Source: Ornithinibacter sp. (lineage in GTDB: Bacteria; Actinomycetota; Actinomycetes; Actinomycetales; Dermatophilaceae). From it: a stretch of DNA of 64,000 nt. This document shows positions 45,782 to 55,608 of the stretch, in pieces. The notes beneath the pieces are model-generated. The model was not told where the DNA came from and did no database searches. It saw only the letters and a program-made list of their open reading frames with translations. The stretch spans positions 44,198-108,197 of the forward strand of contig JAQSWG010000005.1 of the NCBI GenBank assembly GCA_029266735.1, read 5' to 3'. Position 1 is the first letter of the stretch. Every line of letters begins with the position of its first letter. A program made the position numbers and the translations under genes.

Positions 45782-46697
45782 GTGCCCGCGTTCGACCACC
45801 TCCTCCTGACCCGCTTCAGTGCGGTGCTCACGCCGGGAGCGCCCCCGGCCCCGGAGGAGTGGCTCCGCTACCGGCTGGCGTTCTTCTACGACGCCGCGCT
45901 TCCGTCGGTCGCCGCCCAGGAGGACGCGACGTTCGAGTGGCTGGTCCTCTTCGACGACCGATGCCCGGACGCGTTCCGCCATGACGTCGAGGACCTCGCG
46001 GCCGACGGGGCGTTCACCCCGCTGTGGTCGCACGACACCTTCCGGCGGGACAGCTTCGCCGGGGTGGCTGCCCGAACTGCCCGCTCGCCGCACCTCATCA
46101 CCACCCGGATGGACAGCGACGACGCGATCGCGCGCGACTTCATGGGCCTCCGTCCAGCAGCAGTTCGACGGCCAGGAGCAGCTGTTCGTCAACTTCGTCA
46201 CGGGGCTCCAGGTCGACCGTTCCGGTGCCGTCTACCGCTCGGACCAGGTGTCGAGTCCCTTCCTCTCCCTCATCGAGCGACGCACCGTGGCACCTCCACG
46301 CACGGTCTACGCGCCGAAGCACGCGCGGGCCAGGTCAGCGGGGCCGCTGCGCCAGGTCTTCGCCGATCCGATGTGGCTCCAGGTGGTCCACGGCTCCAAC
46401 CTGTCGAACATCGTCAACGGCGCCAGGGTCGCGCCGTCCGTGGTCGACCGGCGGTTCACGCTGCACCTCGGCTACTCGCGGGACCTCTCGGGTGCCCCCA
46501 TGATCCGCGCCAGGGTGAGGCAGCGGACGTCCCTCCTCCGGCTCTGGTTCGACCACCCCGGGGAGCTCGTCACGCACGCCGAGGCGCGAGCCACCCGGCT
46601 TCGGGGCACCCACACGGTGCCGCAACGGGTGGACACCCTCAGCGACCGGGTTCGCCGGTTCGCCATCCGACGCGGCTACCGCCCTCGCCGTCCGTGA
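45782..46697 (+). pseudogene. Putative rhamnosyltransferase (PF11316-like), apparent +1 frameshift
   Basis: From GTG 45782 the frame gives FDHLLLTRFSAVLTPG, EWLVLFDDRCPD and ITTRMDSDDAIARDFM, matching the N-terminal half of putative rhamnosyl transferases with the DxD-like MDSDD. After the GGG at 46144-46146 the family-like sequence continues in another frame as SVQQQFDGQEQLFVNFVTGLQVD and DPMWLQVVHGSNLSNIVNG, ending at 46697. Removing one G from that run restores about 304 residues. Either a real lesion or a G-run miscount. It would act on cell-surface glycans; no other glycosyltransferase genes are nearby. Confidence 0.65.
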
Positions 46698-46788
46698 CCA
46701 CCCGGCGAGCCGCGGAGGGCGCGGCAGGCGCGGGAAGAGGGGGCGGCGACGACTGGGGAACCGCCGTGGACGCCCGGCGCGTTCACTG

Positions 46789-47532
46789 ATGACCGGTCGG
46801 GCCCGACCGATGCACCGCGAATGCCGGAGGTTCCCCATCACCGACGCCGTCACCGACGCTCCCCGCACCACCGCCCTGCCCGCCACTGTCGTCCTGGACC
46901 GTCAGGTGGACACCCTGCTCGCCCTCGGCTATCCCGCCCTCGCAGGGCTCACCGACACCGAGCTCGTGGACCGCCTCCGACCTCTGCGACAGGTGGCCGC
47001 CACCCTTCCCGACCAGGCGGAGGGCGACGACCGGCCGGGTCACGCGGCCCTCGTCCTCGTCGTCACCCGTGCGCTGGCCGACCCGGAGCTCACCGTCCCC
47101 ACCCTCCGGCTCGCTCCGCGCGGCACGCGACCCGGCGTCGTCGACAGGAACCACGGGACACAGGGTCTCGCCCCGTACCGGCCGATCGAGGAGGTCCGGC
47201 TGCCCGACGCGGCGGCATACCTGCTCCTCGACGTCGATCGTGGTGAGGAGTTCCTGGGAGTCCGCCCCGAGGAGGCCCTGCCCGCCATCCTGCGCCGCGG
47301 GCGCACCCCGCTGACGATCGAGGAGGGGATCGCGGTGGTCACCCACGCGCCGCACATCCTCGAGCGCAACCGGTGCTTCATGCTCTCCGGCTCCCGGCGC
47401 GGCGACCGGAGGGTGCCGGCGATGTGGATCTCGTCCGGTGCCCCGAAGCTCGGGTGGTGCTGGGACGGCAACCCCCACAGCTGGCTGGGGGTCGCCTCCA
47501 CGGGCGGGCGTCTCTCAGGGCCCGCCGGCTGA
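46789..47532 (+). CDS. DUF5701 family protein
   Basis: Up to 247 residues. The segment VVLDRQVDTLLALGYPALAGLTDTELVDRLRPL is the family's start, followed by HAALVLVVTRALADPELTVPTLRL, EEVRLPDAAAYLLLDVDRGEEFLGVRP and the C-terminal GSRRGDRRVPAMWISSGAPKLGWCWDGNPHSWLG. DUF5701 proteins are soluble, actinobacterial and without assigned function. The true start may be ATG 46810 or lie nearer residue 30, since the first 25 residues carry no family similarity. It converges with the next gene, 22 bp apart. Confidence 0.8.
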   Translation: MTGRARPMHRECRRFPITDAVTDAPRTTALPATVVLDRQVDTLLALGYPALAGLTDTELVDRLRPLRQVAATLPDQAEGDDRPGHAALVLVVTRALADPELTVPTLRLAPRGTRPGVVDRNHGTQGLAPYRPIEEVRLPDAAAYLLLDVDRGEEFLGVRPEEALPAILRRGRTPLTIEEGIAVVTHAPHILERNRCFMLSGSRRGDRRVPAMWISSGAPKLGWCWDGNPHSWLGVASTGGRLSGPAG

Positions 47533-47554
47533 CCGCCTGACGTCAGGACGCGGG

Positions 47555-48442
47555 TCAGGCCCGCGCGGGTGCGGGGCGTCCGCGGGCCACCGTCCGCGAC
47601 GGGTGTGGGCGGACCAGGAGCGCGAGGGTCGCGAGGAGGCACGCGAGGACTGCACCGATCGCGACGGGTGACAGCCAGGATGCACCCGGTATGCCGGCAT
47701 CGGCCTGGAAGCCGCCGACGACCTCGAGCACCATGAGGTATGCCGCACCCGACGCGTTGACCGCGACGCCCATCACCGCTCCCCATGGCGCCGCACGCCA
47801 CAGCAGGACGCCGGCGATGACGAACATCGGCGCGAGGATCCCCATGTCGATGGCGTAGACGAGGTGGACCGCCTCCGGTGGCATGACCTCCTGCGGGAGC
47901 TCGCCGGTTCGCGAGACACGGACGGACATCGCACCCCAGGCGCCCAGCAGGGCGATCCCCACCCCGAGCGTGAACGCGGCGACCACCTTCGCGCGGACAC
48001 CGCCGACGACACCGCGGGCCGCCACGTCGGCGTCGATGCTCGTCCCGAGGAGCACCATGGCGATCCCGGACAGCGAGTACGCCGCGACGTGGAGGAGGAA
48101 GAGGTCGTTGAACGCCGCCCCGAAGGAGTAGTAGGCGAAGTTGTAGAGGCCGTAGAGGAGCATCCCGAGCCACACGAGCACCGACGCGCTCGACGGCCGG
48201 AGCCGGCTCGCGGCCAGCGCCAGCGCGAGCACCGGGACGACGAGGACGAGTGTCACCAGGTCGTTGCCGCGGAGGGCCGCGACAGCCCAGGTCTCCTCCG
48301 GGTAGATCCCCTCGACGAGGAGACCGACAGCGGAGGACGTGGCCATGAGGACGAGGACGACGGACGACAGGACCCATGCCGTGGTGAGGCGCGGGCCCGG
48401 TCTGAGGATCGCTGTGTCCGACGGGACGGATGTGGGTGCCAT
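47555..48442 (-). CDS. Integral membrane protein of unknown function
   Basis: A 295-residue protein with about eight hydrophobic helices, for example TAWVLSSVVLVLMATSSAVGLL, LVTLVLVVPVLALALAASRL, LVWLGMLLYGLYNFAYYSFGAAFN and LAPMFVIAGVLLWRAAPWGAVMGVAVNASGAAYLM. The YNFAYY...FN motif in helix 4 recurs in a group of uncharacterised actinobacterial membrane proteins. No catalytic motif is visible. ATG 48442 has GAGGAGCAG upstream. Monocistronic. Confidence 0.75.
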   Translation of the reverse strand: MAPTSVPSDTAILRPGPRLTTAWVLSSVVLVLMATSSAVGLLVEGIYPEETWAVAALRGNDLVTLVLVVPVLALALAASRLRPSSASVLVWLGMLLYGLYNFAYYSFGAAFNDLFLLHVAAYSLSGIAMVLLGTSIDADVAARGVVGGVRAKVVAAFTLGVGIALLGAWGAMSVRVSRTGELPQEVMPPEAVHLVYAIDMGILAPMFVIAGVLLWRAAPWGAVMGVAVNASGAAYLMVLEVVGGFQADAGIPGASWLSPVAIGAVLACLLATLALLVRPHPSRTVARGRPAPARA

Positions 48443-48593
48443 GAGCTGCTCCTCGGGCGTGGGGCGCCGGGCCCCGACGGTCCGGCTCTGTGCCTCCCGC
48501 TCGCCCTCCACGCTAGTCAGCCTCCGGGTGCTCGTCCGGTCACTGTTCGCACCGTCACACGCCTCGTCGCACGGGTGGGCCTAGGCACGATCG

Positions 48594-50075
48594 TCAGTCC
48601 GCGACCTCGTCGACCCGGCGTGGCATGAGTGCAGCCGTGGCGACGAGCACCACGGCGACGACGAACGACGCGAGGAACACCGCCTCGATGGCGGGGTCGA
48701 GCACGCCGGGCGGGAGTGACTCCAGGTCGGCCGGCTGTCGACCGAGGCGTTCCGTGACCACGGCATTGGCGAGCGCCCCGAAGGCGGCCACCCCGACGGC
48801 GCTGCCGACCGAGCGAGCGAACAGTGTCGCACCGGTCGCGACGCCGCGTCGGTCCCGCCCGACGGATGACTGGGCCGCGACGATCGCCGGGCTCGCGACG
48901 AATCCGAAGCCGAGGCCCATGACGAAGTTCGGCGCGGCGAGGTGGAGCACCGAGCTCGATCCGTCGACCGTGAGGAGCAAGGCAGCCCCGACTACGGCAA
49001 CGACCGACCCGAGCAGCATGGTCGCACGGAAGCCGAACCGCAGGTAGAGGCGCCCCGACGTCGCGGCGGCGATCGGCCACCCGATGGTCATCGCCGCGAG
49101 GGCGAAGCCGGCGACGATGGCTCCGGTCCCGAGGACACCCTGGGAGAAGAGGGGGACGTACGAGGTGAGCCCCAGGAGCAGCACGCCGACGACCAGGGAG
49201 GTGGCCATGGCCGCGCCGACCACGCGGTGCCGGAAGACCCACAGGGGCAGGACCGGCTCGGAGGCGCGCCGCTCGACGAGGACGAATGCCATGAGCAGGA
49301 CCGCGGACGACGTGAGGAGCACGAGGCTGGTGGGCGATGCCCAGTCCCAGACGACCCCGCCCTCGAGCAGAGCCACGAGCAGCGCGACGGTGCCCAGGAG
49401 CAGGAGAACCGTGCCGAGCACGTCGACCCGGGGACGGGGCTCGTCGGGGGCCCGCGCCGCGCGCGTCTCGGAGAACCGGGCCCACAGCATCCAGTACGCG
49501 AGCGCGCCGAGCGGGAGGTTGACGAGGAAGATCCAGCGCCAGGAGGTGAAGTCGGCGAAGAAGCCACCGAGGGCTGGGCCGACGAGCGAGGAGACCGCCC
49601 ACACGGAGGCGATGTAGCCCTGGACGGTGGCCCGCTCGGCGACGGAGTAGATGTCACCGACGATCGTCATGCCGACGGGGGCGATCGCTCCCGCGCCCAG
49701 GCCCTGGAGCGCGCGGAACGCGACGAGGCTGCCCATGGACCACGACACCCCGCACAGGAGCGAGCCGACGACGAAGAGGCCGACGCCGAGCAGCATGACC
49801 GGCTTGCGCCCGTGGAGGTCGGCGATCTTCCCGTAGATCGGCACGGAGACTGCCTGCGCCAGCAGGTAGACGGAGAACAGCCACGGGAACTGGGTGAGAC
49901 CGCCCAGGTCGTCGACCACGGCCGGCACCGCTGCTGCGAGGATCGTCGCGTCGATGGCCACGAGCCCCGTGCTCAGCATCACGGCGAGGAGTACCGGTCC
50001 CCGCTCGCTGCGCAGACCGACGGTGGCACGGGTCGCGGGAGCGTCGGCGGAGGTGGTCACCCCGCGACCAACCAT
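48594..50075 (-). CDS. MFS multidrug transporter, DHA2 (EmrB/QacA) type
   Basis: A 493-residue protein with fourteen predicted helices, the DHA2 topology. Motifs: LSTGLVAIDATILAAAVPAVVDDL (motif D1), YGKIADLHGRKPVMLLG (motif A), and LQGLGAGAIAPVGMTIVGDIY (motif B region), GYIASVWAVSSLVGPALGGFFADFTSWRWIFLVNLPLG (motif C). These proteins export drugs by proton antiport. ATG 50075 is the longest start; an internal GTG 18 nt downstream is possible. It is followed upstream, on the same strand, by a cation-efflux gene 37 bp away. Confidence 0.9.
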   Translation of the reverse strand: MVGRGVTTSADAPATRATVGLRSERGPVLLAVMLSTGLVAIDATILAAAVPAVVDDLGGLTQFPWLFSVYLLAQAVSVPIYGKIADLHGRKPVMLLGVGLFVVGSLLCGVSWSMGSLVAFRALQGLGAGAIAPVGMTIVGDIYSVAERATVQGYIASVWAVSSLVGPALGGFFADFTSWRWIFLVNLPLGALAYWMLWARFSETRAARAPDEPRPRVDVLGTVLLLLGTVALLVALLEGGVVWDWASPTSLVLLTSSAVLLMAFVLVERRASEPVLPLWVFRHRVVGAAMATSLVVGVLLLGLTSYVPLFSQGVLGTGAIVAGFALAAMTIGWPIAAATSGRLYLRFGFRATMLLGSVVAVVGAALLLTVDGSSSVLHLAAPNFVMGLGFGFVASPAIVAAQSSVGRDRRGVATGATLFARSVGSAVGVAAFGALANAVVTERLGRQPADLESLPPGVLDPAIEAVFLASFVVAVVLVATAALMPRRVDEVAD

Positions 50076-50112
50076 CGGCGCCCGCCCGGCATTCCGTCAC
50101 GAGGGGTGGCCG

Positions 50113-51012
50113 TCACCAGCTCGTCTCGACGCAGGCGCGAGCACTGCTCGGCTCGACCTGGATCGTGGCGTGGTCCATGGCGAAGCGCTCGCGCAGGATC
50201 GTGGCGGCGTCGGTCAACACGCGGGTCGGATCCGCACCATCGCGGCAGACGAGATGTGCCGTCGCCACGTGCATGCCTGAGGTCAGTGTCCACAGGTGGA
50301 GGTCGTGGACGTCCAGGACGTCCGGCACGCCGCGCAGCGCCGCCTCGGCGTCGGCAGGGTGGATGCCGGCCGGCGCGTGCTGCCCGAGCACCGCCACCAC
50401 CTCACGCCCGAGCAGGACGGCCCGCACGGCGACGTAGCCGGCGATCGCCAGGGCGACGACGGTGTCCCACCGCGACGAGCCGGTCGTGGCGACGAGCACT
50501 CCGGCGACCACCACCCCGGCCGAGCCCAGGCTGTCGGCGACCACCTCGAGGTAGGCACCCTTGACGTTGAGGCTGTCCTCGGCACCGCCGCGAAGGAGGA
50601 CGAGGGCGACGAGGTTCACGACCAGCCCGAGTCCACCGACGACGAGCAGGGCGGTCGGTGCGACGACCTGCTCCTCGCCAGCGCGCTGCACAGCCTCGAC
50701 GACGATGTACCCCGCCACCGCCAGCATGAGCAGGACGGCCAGCCCGGAGGCGAAGACCTCCGCGCGGTAGGACCCGAAGGTCCGGCGACCTGTCGTGTCG
50801 GCCCGGGTGGCGATCCTCGTGGCGACGAGGGCGGCGCCGAGGGCGACCACGTCGGCAGCCATGTGCCCGGCATCGCTGAGCAGCGCCAGGGAGCCGCTCG
50901 CGAGGCCGGTGACCAGCTCGACGAGGAAGAATCCCGTCACGAGGGCGAACGCCGCCCGCAGCCTCCAGCGGTGCCGCGCGCCCGCGTGCTCGTGGCCGTG
51001 TCCTGACCCCAC
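50113..51012 (-). CDS. Cation diffusion facilitator (zinc/cobalt efflux)
   Basis: A 299-residue CDF transporter. The N-terminus GSGHGHEHAGARH is His-rich; six helices follow, with the metal site LLSDAGHMAADVVALG (DxxHxxxD after helix 2) and LEVVADSLGSAGVVVAG after helix 5 (Asp kept where the usual second HxxxD has His changed to a V-A-D arrangement). The C-terminal cytoplasmic domain has VHDLHLWTLTSGMHVATAHLV. It exports divalent cations, probably Zn2+. GTG 51012 is chosen because GAGGG lies just upstream and the His-rich tail begins there. Confidence 0.88.
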   Translation of the reverse strand: MGSGHGHEHAGARHRWRLRAAFALVTGFFLVELVTGLASGSLALLSDAGHMAADVVALGAALVATRIATRADTTGRRTFGSYRAEVFASGLAVLLMLAVAGYIVVEAVQRAGEEQVVAPTALLVVGGLGLVVNLVALVLLRGGAEDSLNVKGAYLEVVADSLGSAGVVVAGVLVATTGSSRWDTVVALAIAGYVAVRAVLLGREVVAVLGQHAPAGIHPADAEAALRGVPDVLDVHDLHLWTLTSGMHVATAHLVCRDGADPTRVLTDAATILRERFAMDHATIQVEPSSARACVETSW

Positions 51013-51131
51013 CGCACCCTCGTTCCTCGCGTCGTCCGGGTCCCGTCGGTGGTCCCGGACACCACGACACACGACGCTACCTGCCGACGCCGAGCCGCCC
51101 GGCCGCCGGTGCCCGGCATACAGTGCGGTCC

Positions 51132-52406
51132 ATGGGCGCCGACCTCACCCTCACGGAACGGCGGGTGCTGGAAGCCGTCGACGAGGACGAGCTCGTCGAG
51201 ACCCTCGTCGAGCTGGTGCGGGTCCCGAGTGTCACGGGCACGGACGCCGAGGCCGAGCTCCAGCACACGATGGCCCGCTGGTACGAGGAGGCGGGCCTCG
51301 AGGTCGACCTGTGGTCGCTCGACCTGGAGGGGCTGCGCGCGGACCCCGAGTTCCCGGGCACGGAGGCACCGCGGCTCGAGGGCTACGGCGTCGTGGGCAC
51401 CGGCCAGGGTGAGGGCCGCCCGGGCCTCGTCCTCCAAGGGCACGTCGACGTCGTCCCCGTCGGCGACCTCGCCGCATGGCCCCCGGCAGGGCCGTACTCG
51501 GCGCGCATCGTGGACGGCACCCTGCACGGAAGGGGCGCCTGCGACATGAAGGCGGGCGTGGCCGCCACGCTCGCCGTGGCACGTGCCCTCCACCGCTCCG
51601 GTGTGCGGACCGAGCGTCGCCTCGCGCTGCACAGCGTGGTGAGCGAGGAGGACGGTGGACTGGGTGCCTTCGCCACCCTCCGGCGAGGTCACCACGGCGA
51701 CGTGGCGGTGATCCCCGAGCCGACGAGCGGCCGACTCGTCACCGCGAACGCCGGTGCTCTCACCTTCCGCATCGACGTGCGGGGGCGGGCGGCGCACGGC
51801 AGCACACGGCTGGAGGGCGTCTCGGCGTTCGACGCCTTCTGGCCGGTCGCCGCGGCGCTGCGCGAGCTGGAGGAGAGGCGCAACCGGGACGTGGACCCGT
51901 TGTTCGGGGACACCCGGTTGCCGTACGCCATCTCGGTGGGCACCGTGCGCTCGGGCGACTGGGCCAGCTCGGTGCCGGACCTGCTCACCGCCGGGGGGCG
52001 GATGGGGGTCCGGCTCGGTGAGGATCCCGCCGATGCGCGAGACGCGCTGGAGGTCGCGGTCGCCGAGGCGTCGGCAGCGGACCCGTGGCTCTGCGACCAC
52101 CCACCGAGCGTGACGTGGCCCGGCGGCCAGTTCGCCTCGGGCCGGCTGCCCCGGGACCACGGGCTCATCGGGGAGGTGGCCGGCGCGGTCGAGGCCCTGG
52201 GCGGTGCGCGGCCGCTCGAGGCAGCCGCGCCCTACGGCTCCGACCTCCGGCTCTACGTCGGACAGGGCGGCATCCCGACGCTGCAGTACGGCCCCGGTGA
52301 CGTTCGGCTCGCTCATGCACCCCGAGAGTCCGTCCCCCTGGGCGAGGTCGTCCACGTCGCCCGCACCCTGGCGCTGCTCGCGGCCCGTCGCCTCGGCGCC
52401 CACTGA
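51132..52406 (+). CDS. M20-family metallopeptidase/deacylase (ArgE/DapE/ACY1 type)
   Basis: About 424 residues. Metal-binding sequence: LQGHVDVVPVGD (His and Asp), GRGACDMKAGVAATLAVA (bridging Asp), VSEEDGGLGA (catalytic Glu and ligand Glu), and VIPEPTS; the dimerisation domain has RGRAAHGS. This is the ArgE/DapE arrangement, so it hydrolyses an amide bond of an N-acyl amino acid or dipeptide; exact substrate unknown. ATG 51132 is preferred; GTG 51123 is in frame just upstream. The CATACAGT element 15 nt before the ATG may be a -10. Confidence 0.87.
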   Translation: MGADLTLTERRVLEAVDEDELVETLVELVRVPSVTGTDAEAELQHTMARWYEEAGLEVDLWSLDLEGLRADPEFPGTEAPRLEGYGVVGTGQGEGRPGLVLQGHVDVVPVGDLAAWPPAGPYSARIVDGTLHGRGACDMKAGVAATLAVARALHRSGVRTERRLALHSVVSEEDGGLGAFATLRRGHHGDVAVIPEPTSGRLVTANAGALTFRIDVRGRAAHGSTRLEGVSAFDAFWPVAAALRELEERRNRDVDPLFGDTRLPYAISVGTVRSGDWASSVPDLLTAGGRMGVRLGEDPADARDALEVAVAEASAADPWLCDHPPSVTWPGGQFASGRLPRDHGLIGEVAGAVEALGGARPLEAAAPYGSDLRLYVGQGGIPTLQYGPGDVRLAHAPRESVPLGEVVHVARTLALLAARRLGAH

Positions 52407-52515
52407 GGGGCACACATGGGCGCCCGGAACGATCTGCTGCCCCGTGGCTGCGGAACGAGGACGACAAGGGGTGTCGTGGCGCGCGCGACGACGCCGGTGT
52501 GAGGAGAATGCCGGG

Positions 52516-53067
52516 ATGGCACGGCTGCGCTACACCGCGATCACCTCCCTGGACGGCTACGTCAACGACTCCGGTGGCGGGTTCGCGTGGGCCGAGCCGT
52601 CGGACGAGCTGCACCTCGTCGTCAACAGCCTCGAGCGGGAGGTCGGCACCCACCTCCTGGGACGCCGCCTCTACGAGACGATGACCTTCTGGGAGACGGC
52701 GCCGGGAGACGTGCCGGGGCCCATGGGTGAGTACGCCAGGATCTGGCGGGCGGCGGACAAGGTCGTGCACTCGACGACGCTCGAGGACGTGACCACCGCA
52801 CGCACCCGGCTCGTGTCATCCTTCGACCCGGCCGGCGTCGAGGAGCTCAAGGCGAGCAGTGTCCTCGACGTGAGCATCGGCGGCCCCACCCTCGCCACTG
52901 AGGCCTTCCGTGCCGCGCTCGTCGACGACGTCCACCTGTTCCTGCACCCCGTCGTCGTCGGTGGCGGCACCCGAGCCCTGCCGGACGGGGTCCACACCGA
53001 CCTGGAGCTGCTGTCCGTGGAACGGGTGGGAGACGTCGTCCACCTCCACCACCGCGTCCGACGCTGA
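52516..53067 (+). CDS. Dihydrofolate reductase family protein (RibD C-terminal fold)
   Basis: A 183-residue protein of the RibD_C/DHFR-like superfamily. Segments: LRYTAITSLDGYVND (strand with the SLDG motif), LLGRRLYETMTFWE, DKVVHSTTLEDVTTARTRL, LDVSIGGPTLATEAFRAALVDDVHLFLHPVVVGGGTRALP. These bind NADPH and reduce small substrates; true folate reduction is unlikely for this group. ATG 52516 follows GAGGAGAATGCCGGG. It converges with the DUF6328 gene, 10 bp apart. Confidence 0.9.
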   Translation: MARLRYTAITSLDGYVNDSGGGFAWAEPSDELHLVVNSLEREVGTHLLGRRLYETMTFWETAPGDVPGPMGEYARIWRAADKVVHSTTLEDVTTARTRLVSSFDPAGVEELKASSVLDVSIGGPTLATEAFRAALVDDVHLFLHPVVVGGGTRALPDGVHTDLELLSVERVGDVVHLHHRVRR

Positions 53068-53077
53068 CGCACCCGGA

Positions 53078-53632
53078 TCAGGCCGGGGCGACCTCGCCGT
53101 CCCCGTCGTCGGCCCCCCGGTCCTTGGTCCCGCCGTCCCCGTCCTCCGGCGGCGGGTTGCGTGGCGTGTCGTCCACGCTGTCCAGGACGCGGGGCAGCAC
53201 GGCCCAGAGCAGCATGAGCCCGACGAAGATCGCGCCGCCGGCGACCCACCCCTGGGCCCTCCCGAGGATGAGGTCGACGACGAGCAGCACGGCACCCGAC
53301 ACGGTGAGCGCGAGCATGCCGAGGCCTGCCATCGCGAACCGGTTGCCCGACTCGACGAGCAGCTCTCGACGGCGCTGGCGGAAGAGGACCCGGTGGAAGG
53401 CGACGGGCGCGACGACCAGCCCGGTCGTGATGATGGAGCCGGCGAGGACGGCGAGGTAGACGTTGCGCTGGAAGTCGCTGAGCTCGACGAAGCGGTTGGA
53501 GAACGGCACGGTCAGCAGGAACCCGGTGAGGATCTGCACACCGGTCTGGGTGACCCTGATCTCCTGGAGCAGCTCGTCCCAGTTACGGTTCAGCGTCTCC
53601 TGGGAGGGCCGCCGCCCGTCGTCGTCTGCCAT
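53078..53632 (-). CDS. DUF6328 family membrane protein
   Basis: A 184-residue protein: a polar start with LNRNWDELLQEIRVTQTGVQILTGFLLTVPFSNRF, four hydrophobic helices, the VAFHRVLFRQRRRELLVESGNRFAMAGL loop, and an acidic disordered tail (PPPEDGDGG...). This is the DUF6328 pattern, an actinobacterial membrane family without a known role. Divergent from the acetyltransferase gene; CTAGGAC/TAGACT boxes between them could serve both promoters. Confidence 0.85.
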   Translation of the reverse strand: MADDDGRRPSQETLNRNWDELLQEIRVTQTGVQILTGFLLTVPFSNRFVELSDFQRNVYLAVLAGSIITTGLVVAPVAFHRVLFRQRRRELLVESGNRFAMAGLGMLALTVSGAVLLVVDLILGRAQGWVAGGAIFVGLMLLWAVLPRVLDSVDDTPRNPPPEDGDGGTKDRGADDGDGEVAPA

Positions 53633-53707
53633 TGCGCTCCCTTGGTCGTGAGGCGTGAAGTCTAGGACCGGTCCGGTGGGAGAGTGGTGAGCGTGACCGA
53701 GGGAGAC

Positions 53708-54724
53708 ATGAGCATCGACGGGATGCCGGCCGGCCTCGCCGCGCGCGTGCCGTCCGCCGCTGACGGTCCAGCCGTCGAGGGTCTCCTCACGGCTCACCAG
53801 CGAGCCGCCAAGGGGTCCTCGGGTGTCGACCCGACGGCCGTCCTCACCCAGCTGGCGGGCATCGGCTCGTGGACGCGCCGCCAGGCCCTCGTGCACGACG
53901 GCGGGGGGCGCCTCCTCGCCTGGCTCTCGGTGCACGACCGCGCGTCGGGCCGCACGCTCGTGGAGGTCACCGTGGCACCGGACCTCCCCGCTCGGGACGC
54001 GAGCGAGCTCGCCCTGGCGCTGTTCGCCGCCGCGGAGCGCCATGCGGTCGACATCGCCTCGACGCGGCGGCTGCCGGCGACCTTGCTGGACTCCGGTGCC
54101 TACGAGGACGACACCCGTCAGCAGGGCTGGCTCACGGCGGCCGGTTTCGCCCACGCCCGCACCTGGCTGCAGATGACGCGGGCCGTCGCACTCGCGGAGG
54201 CGACGGCTCTTCCGCCCCCCAGAGGTGGCGTCGCGGTGCGTCCCGTCGACCAGCACGACGACGGCCTGCCGGTCGCCCGAGACCTGCAGCTGGTGCACCG
54301 GGTGCTCGAGGAGTCCTTCGAGGACCACTTCAGCTCCTACCGGGAGAGCTTCCCCGAGTTCGTCATGCGCCTGCGGGAGGACCCCGGTCACCGCTGGGAC
54401 CACTGGTGGCTCGCGAGCGTCCGCACCCCCGAGGGGCTCCTGCCCGCCGGGGCGCTCGTCTGCTCGGTGCTGTGGCCCGACCGCACCGGCACCGAGGGCA
54501 CCTACGTCGACTACATCGGCGTCCACCGTCGCGCGCGTGGCCGTGGGGTCGCCAAGGCGCTGCTGCACACCGTGATCGCCGACGCGGCACGTCGCGGCCG
54601 GAACCGCGTGGGCTTGGAGGTGGATGCCGACTCACCGACCGGCGCCGACGGGCTGTACACCGCCATGGGTTGGGTCACGGACTACCGCACCCAGTCATGG
54701 CACCGCGACGTCCTGGTTCCCTGA
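53708..54724 (+). CDS. Tandem-GNAT N-acetyltransferase
   Basis: About 338 residues with two GNAT folds. The first (residues about 10-160) is degenerate; the second (about 170-335) has the acetyl-CoA motif GVHRRARGRGVAKALLHTVIADAARRG followed by VGLEVDADSPTGADGLYTAMGWVTDYRTQSW. This is the architecture of mycothiol synthase-like and other two-lobed acetyltransferases; it is not close enough to MshD to assign. ATG 53708 follows GAGGGAG; GTG 53693 is an alternative. Substrate unknown. Confidence 0.85.
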   Translation: MSIDGMPAGLAARVPSAADGPAVEGLLTAHQRAAKGSSGVDPTAVLTQLAGIGSWTRRQALVHDGGGRLLAWLSVHDRASGRTLVEVTVAPDLPARDASELALALFAAAERHAVDIASTRRLPATLLDSGAYEDDTRQQGWLTAAGFAHARTWLQMTRAVALAEATALPPPRGGVAVRPVDQHDDGLPVARDLQLVHRVLEESFEDHFSSYRESFPEFVMRLREDPGHRWDHWWLASVRTPEGLLPAGALVCSVLWPDRTGTEGTYVDYIGVHRRARGRGVAKALLHTVIADAARRGRNRVGLEVDADSPTGADGLYTAMGWVTDYRTQSWHRDVLVP

Positions 54725-54775
54725 CGCGCCGTTCGCGTCCGCCCGGCTGAGCACGGTGACGGTGGGGGCTGCACC

Positions 54776-55411
54776 TCACCCTCGGGCGACGTCGACGACC
54801 AGGCGCGTCGGACCGGAGAGGACGAAGGCGCGGAACGGACGCTCGCGGTCGCGCACGCCGATGAACGACTGCCCGTAGCCCTCGAAGCCGCCGTAGATCG
54901 CCTTCGCCTCCGCGATGACGGTGCCCGCGAGCGCCCCGGCCTGGGCGTCGGGCGGCCGGGTGGCGCCGGCATCCGGGATGCCGACCGTGGAGACCACCAC
55001 CTCGAGGTACGCGTCACCGCGCACCTCGACCGAGTCCCCGCTCCCGTCCGCCGTCGGCTCGTCGACGTACCGCACCCGAAACGTGGGGGTCCCCGAGCCG
55101 GGGAACTCCCACACGACCCGGTCGAAGGCGCTGTGCCGGCCGACCCTGACGACGCCGACCCCGCCCAGGTCGCCTCCCATGTCCGGGAAGGCGGGACTGG
55201 AGACGTCGTCGGTCGAGAACCTCTCTGACGTGGTGGGCTCGTCGCTGGGGCCTGTGGACGGCGTCGCGGCCGAGGTGGTGGGAGCGCTCGTCGTCGTGGT
55301 GACGGTGGTGCTGGTCGCCGTGGTGGGGCCGTCCGGCGTGTCGTCAGACGTGCATCCGGTCAGCGCGAGCACCACCAGCACCAGCACCCAGCTCAGGCGT
55401 CGTGATCTCAT
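54776..55411 (-). CDS. AMIN-like domain lipoprotein
   Basis: A 211-residue lipoprotein. The signal RSRRLSWVLVLVVLALTGC ends in the lipobox LALTGC, followed by a Thr/Ser-rich tether of about 45 residues. The folded part (about 85-211) has GGDLGGVGVVRVGRHSAFDRVVWEF, RVRYVDEPTADGSGDSVEVRGDAYLEVVV and PFRAFVLSGPTRLVVDVA, the beta-sandwich pattern of AMIN-like domains found on secreted actinobacterial proteins. It is probably attached to the outer face of the membrane and may bind cell-wall glycan. ATG 55411. Confidence 0.85.
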   Translation of the reverse strand: MRSRRLSWVLVLVVLALTGCTSDDTPDGPTTATSTTVTTTTSAPTTSAATPSTGPSDEPTTSERFSTDDVSSPAFPDMGGDLGGVGVVRVGRHSAFDRVVWEFPGSGTPTFRVRYVDEPTADGSGDSVEVRGDAYLEVVVSTVGIPDAGATRPPDAQAGALAGTVIAEAKAIYGGFEGYGQSFIGVRDRERPFRAFVLSGPTRLVVDVARG

Positions 55412-55608
55412 GGCGAGCGACCGTACTCCAGCCGGCCATCGCGATGGGCCCATTCGTGCCTGCAGCGACCGATAGATCACTCGGGTACGGCGGAATGCAC
55501 CTGCGGTGAGGTGCGGCCTGGCGTGACGGCACTGTGACCCGGCGGCCGCCCCCACGCCCGCCCGGGCGCGGAACGGGGCGGCGGACCGAGCCACGGCATA
55601 CTCGCCCC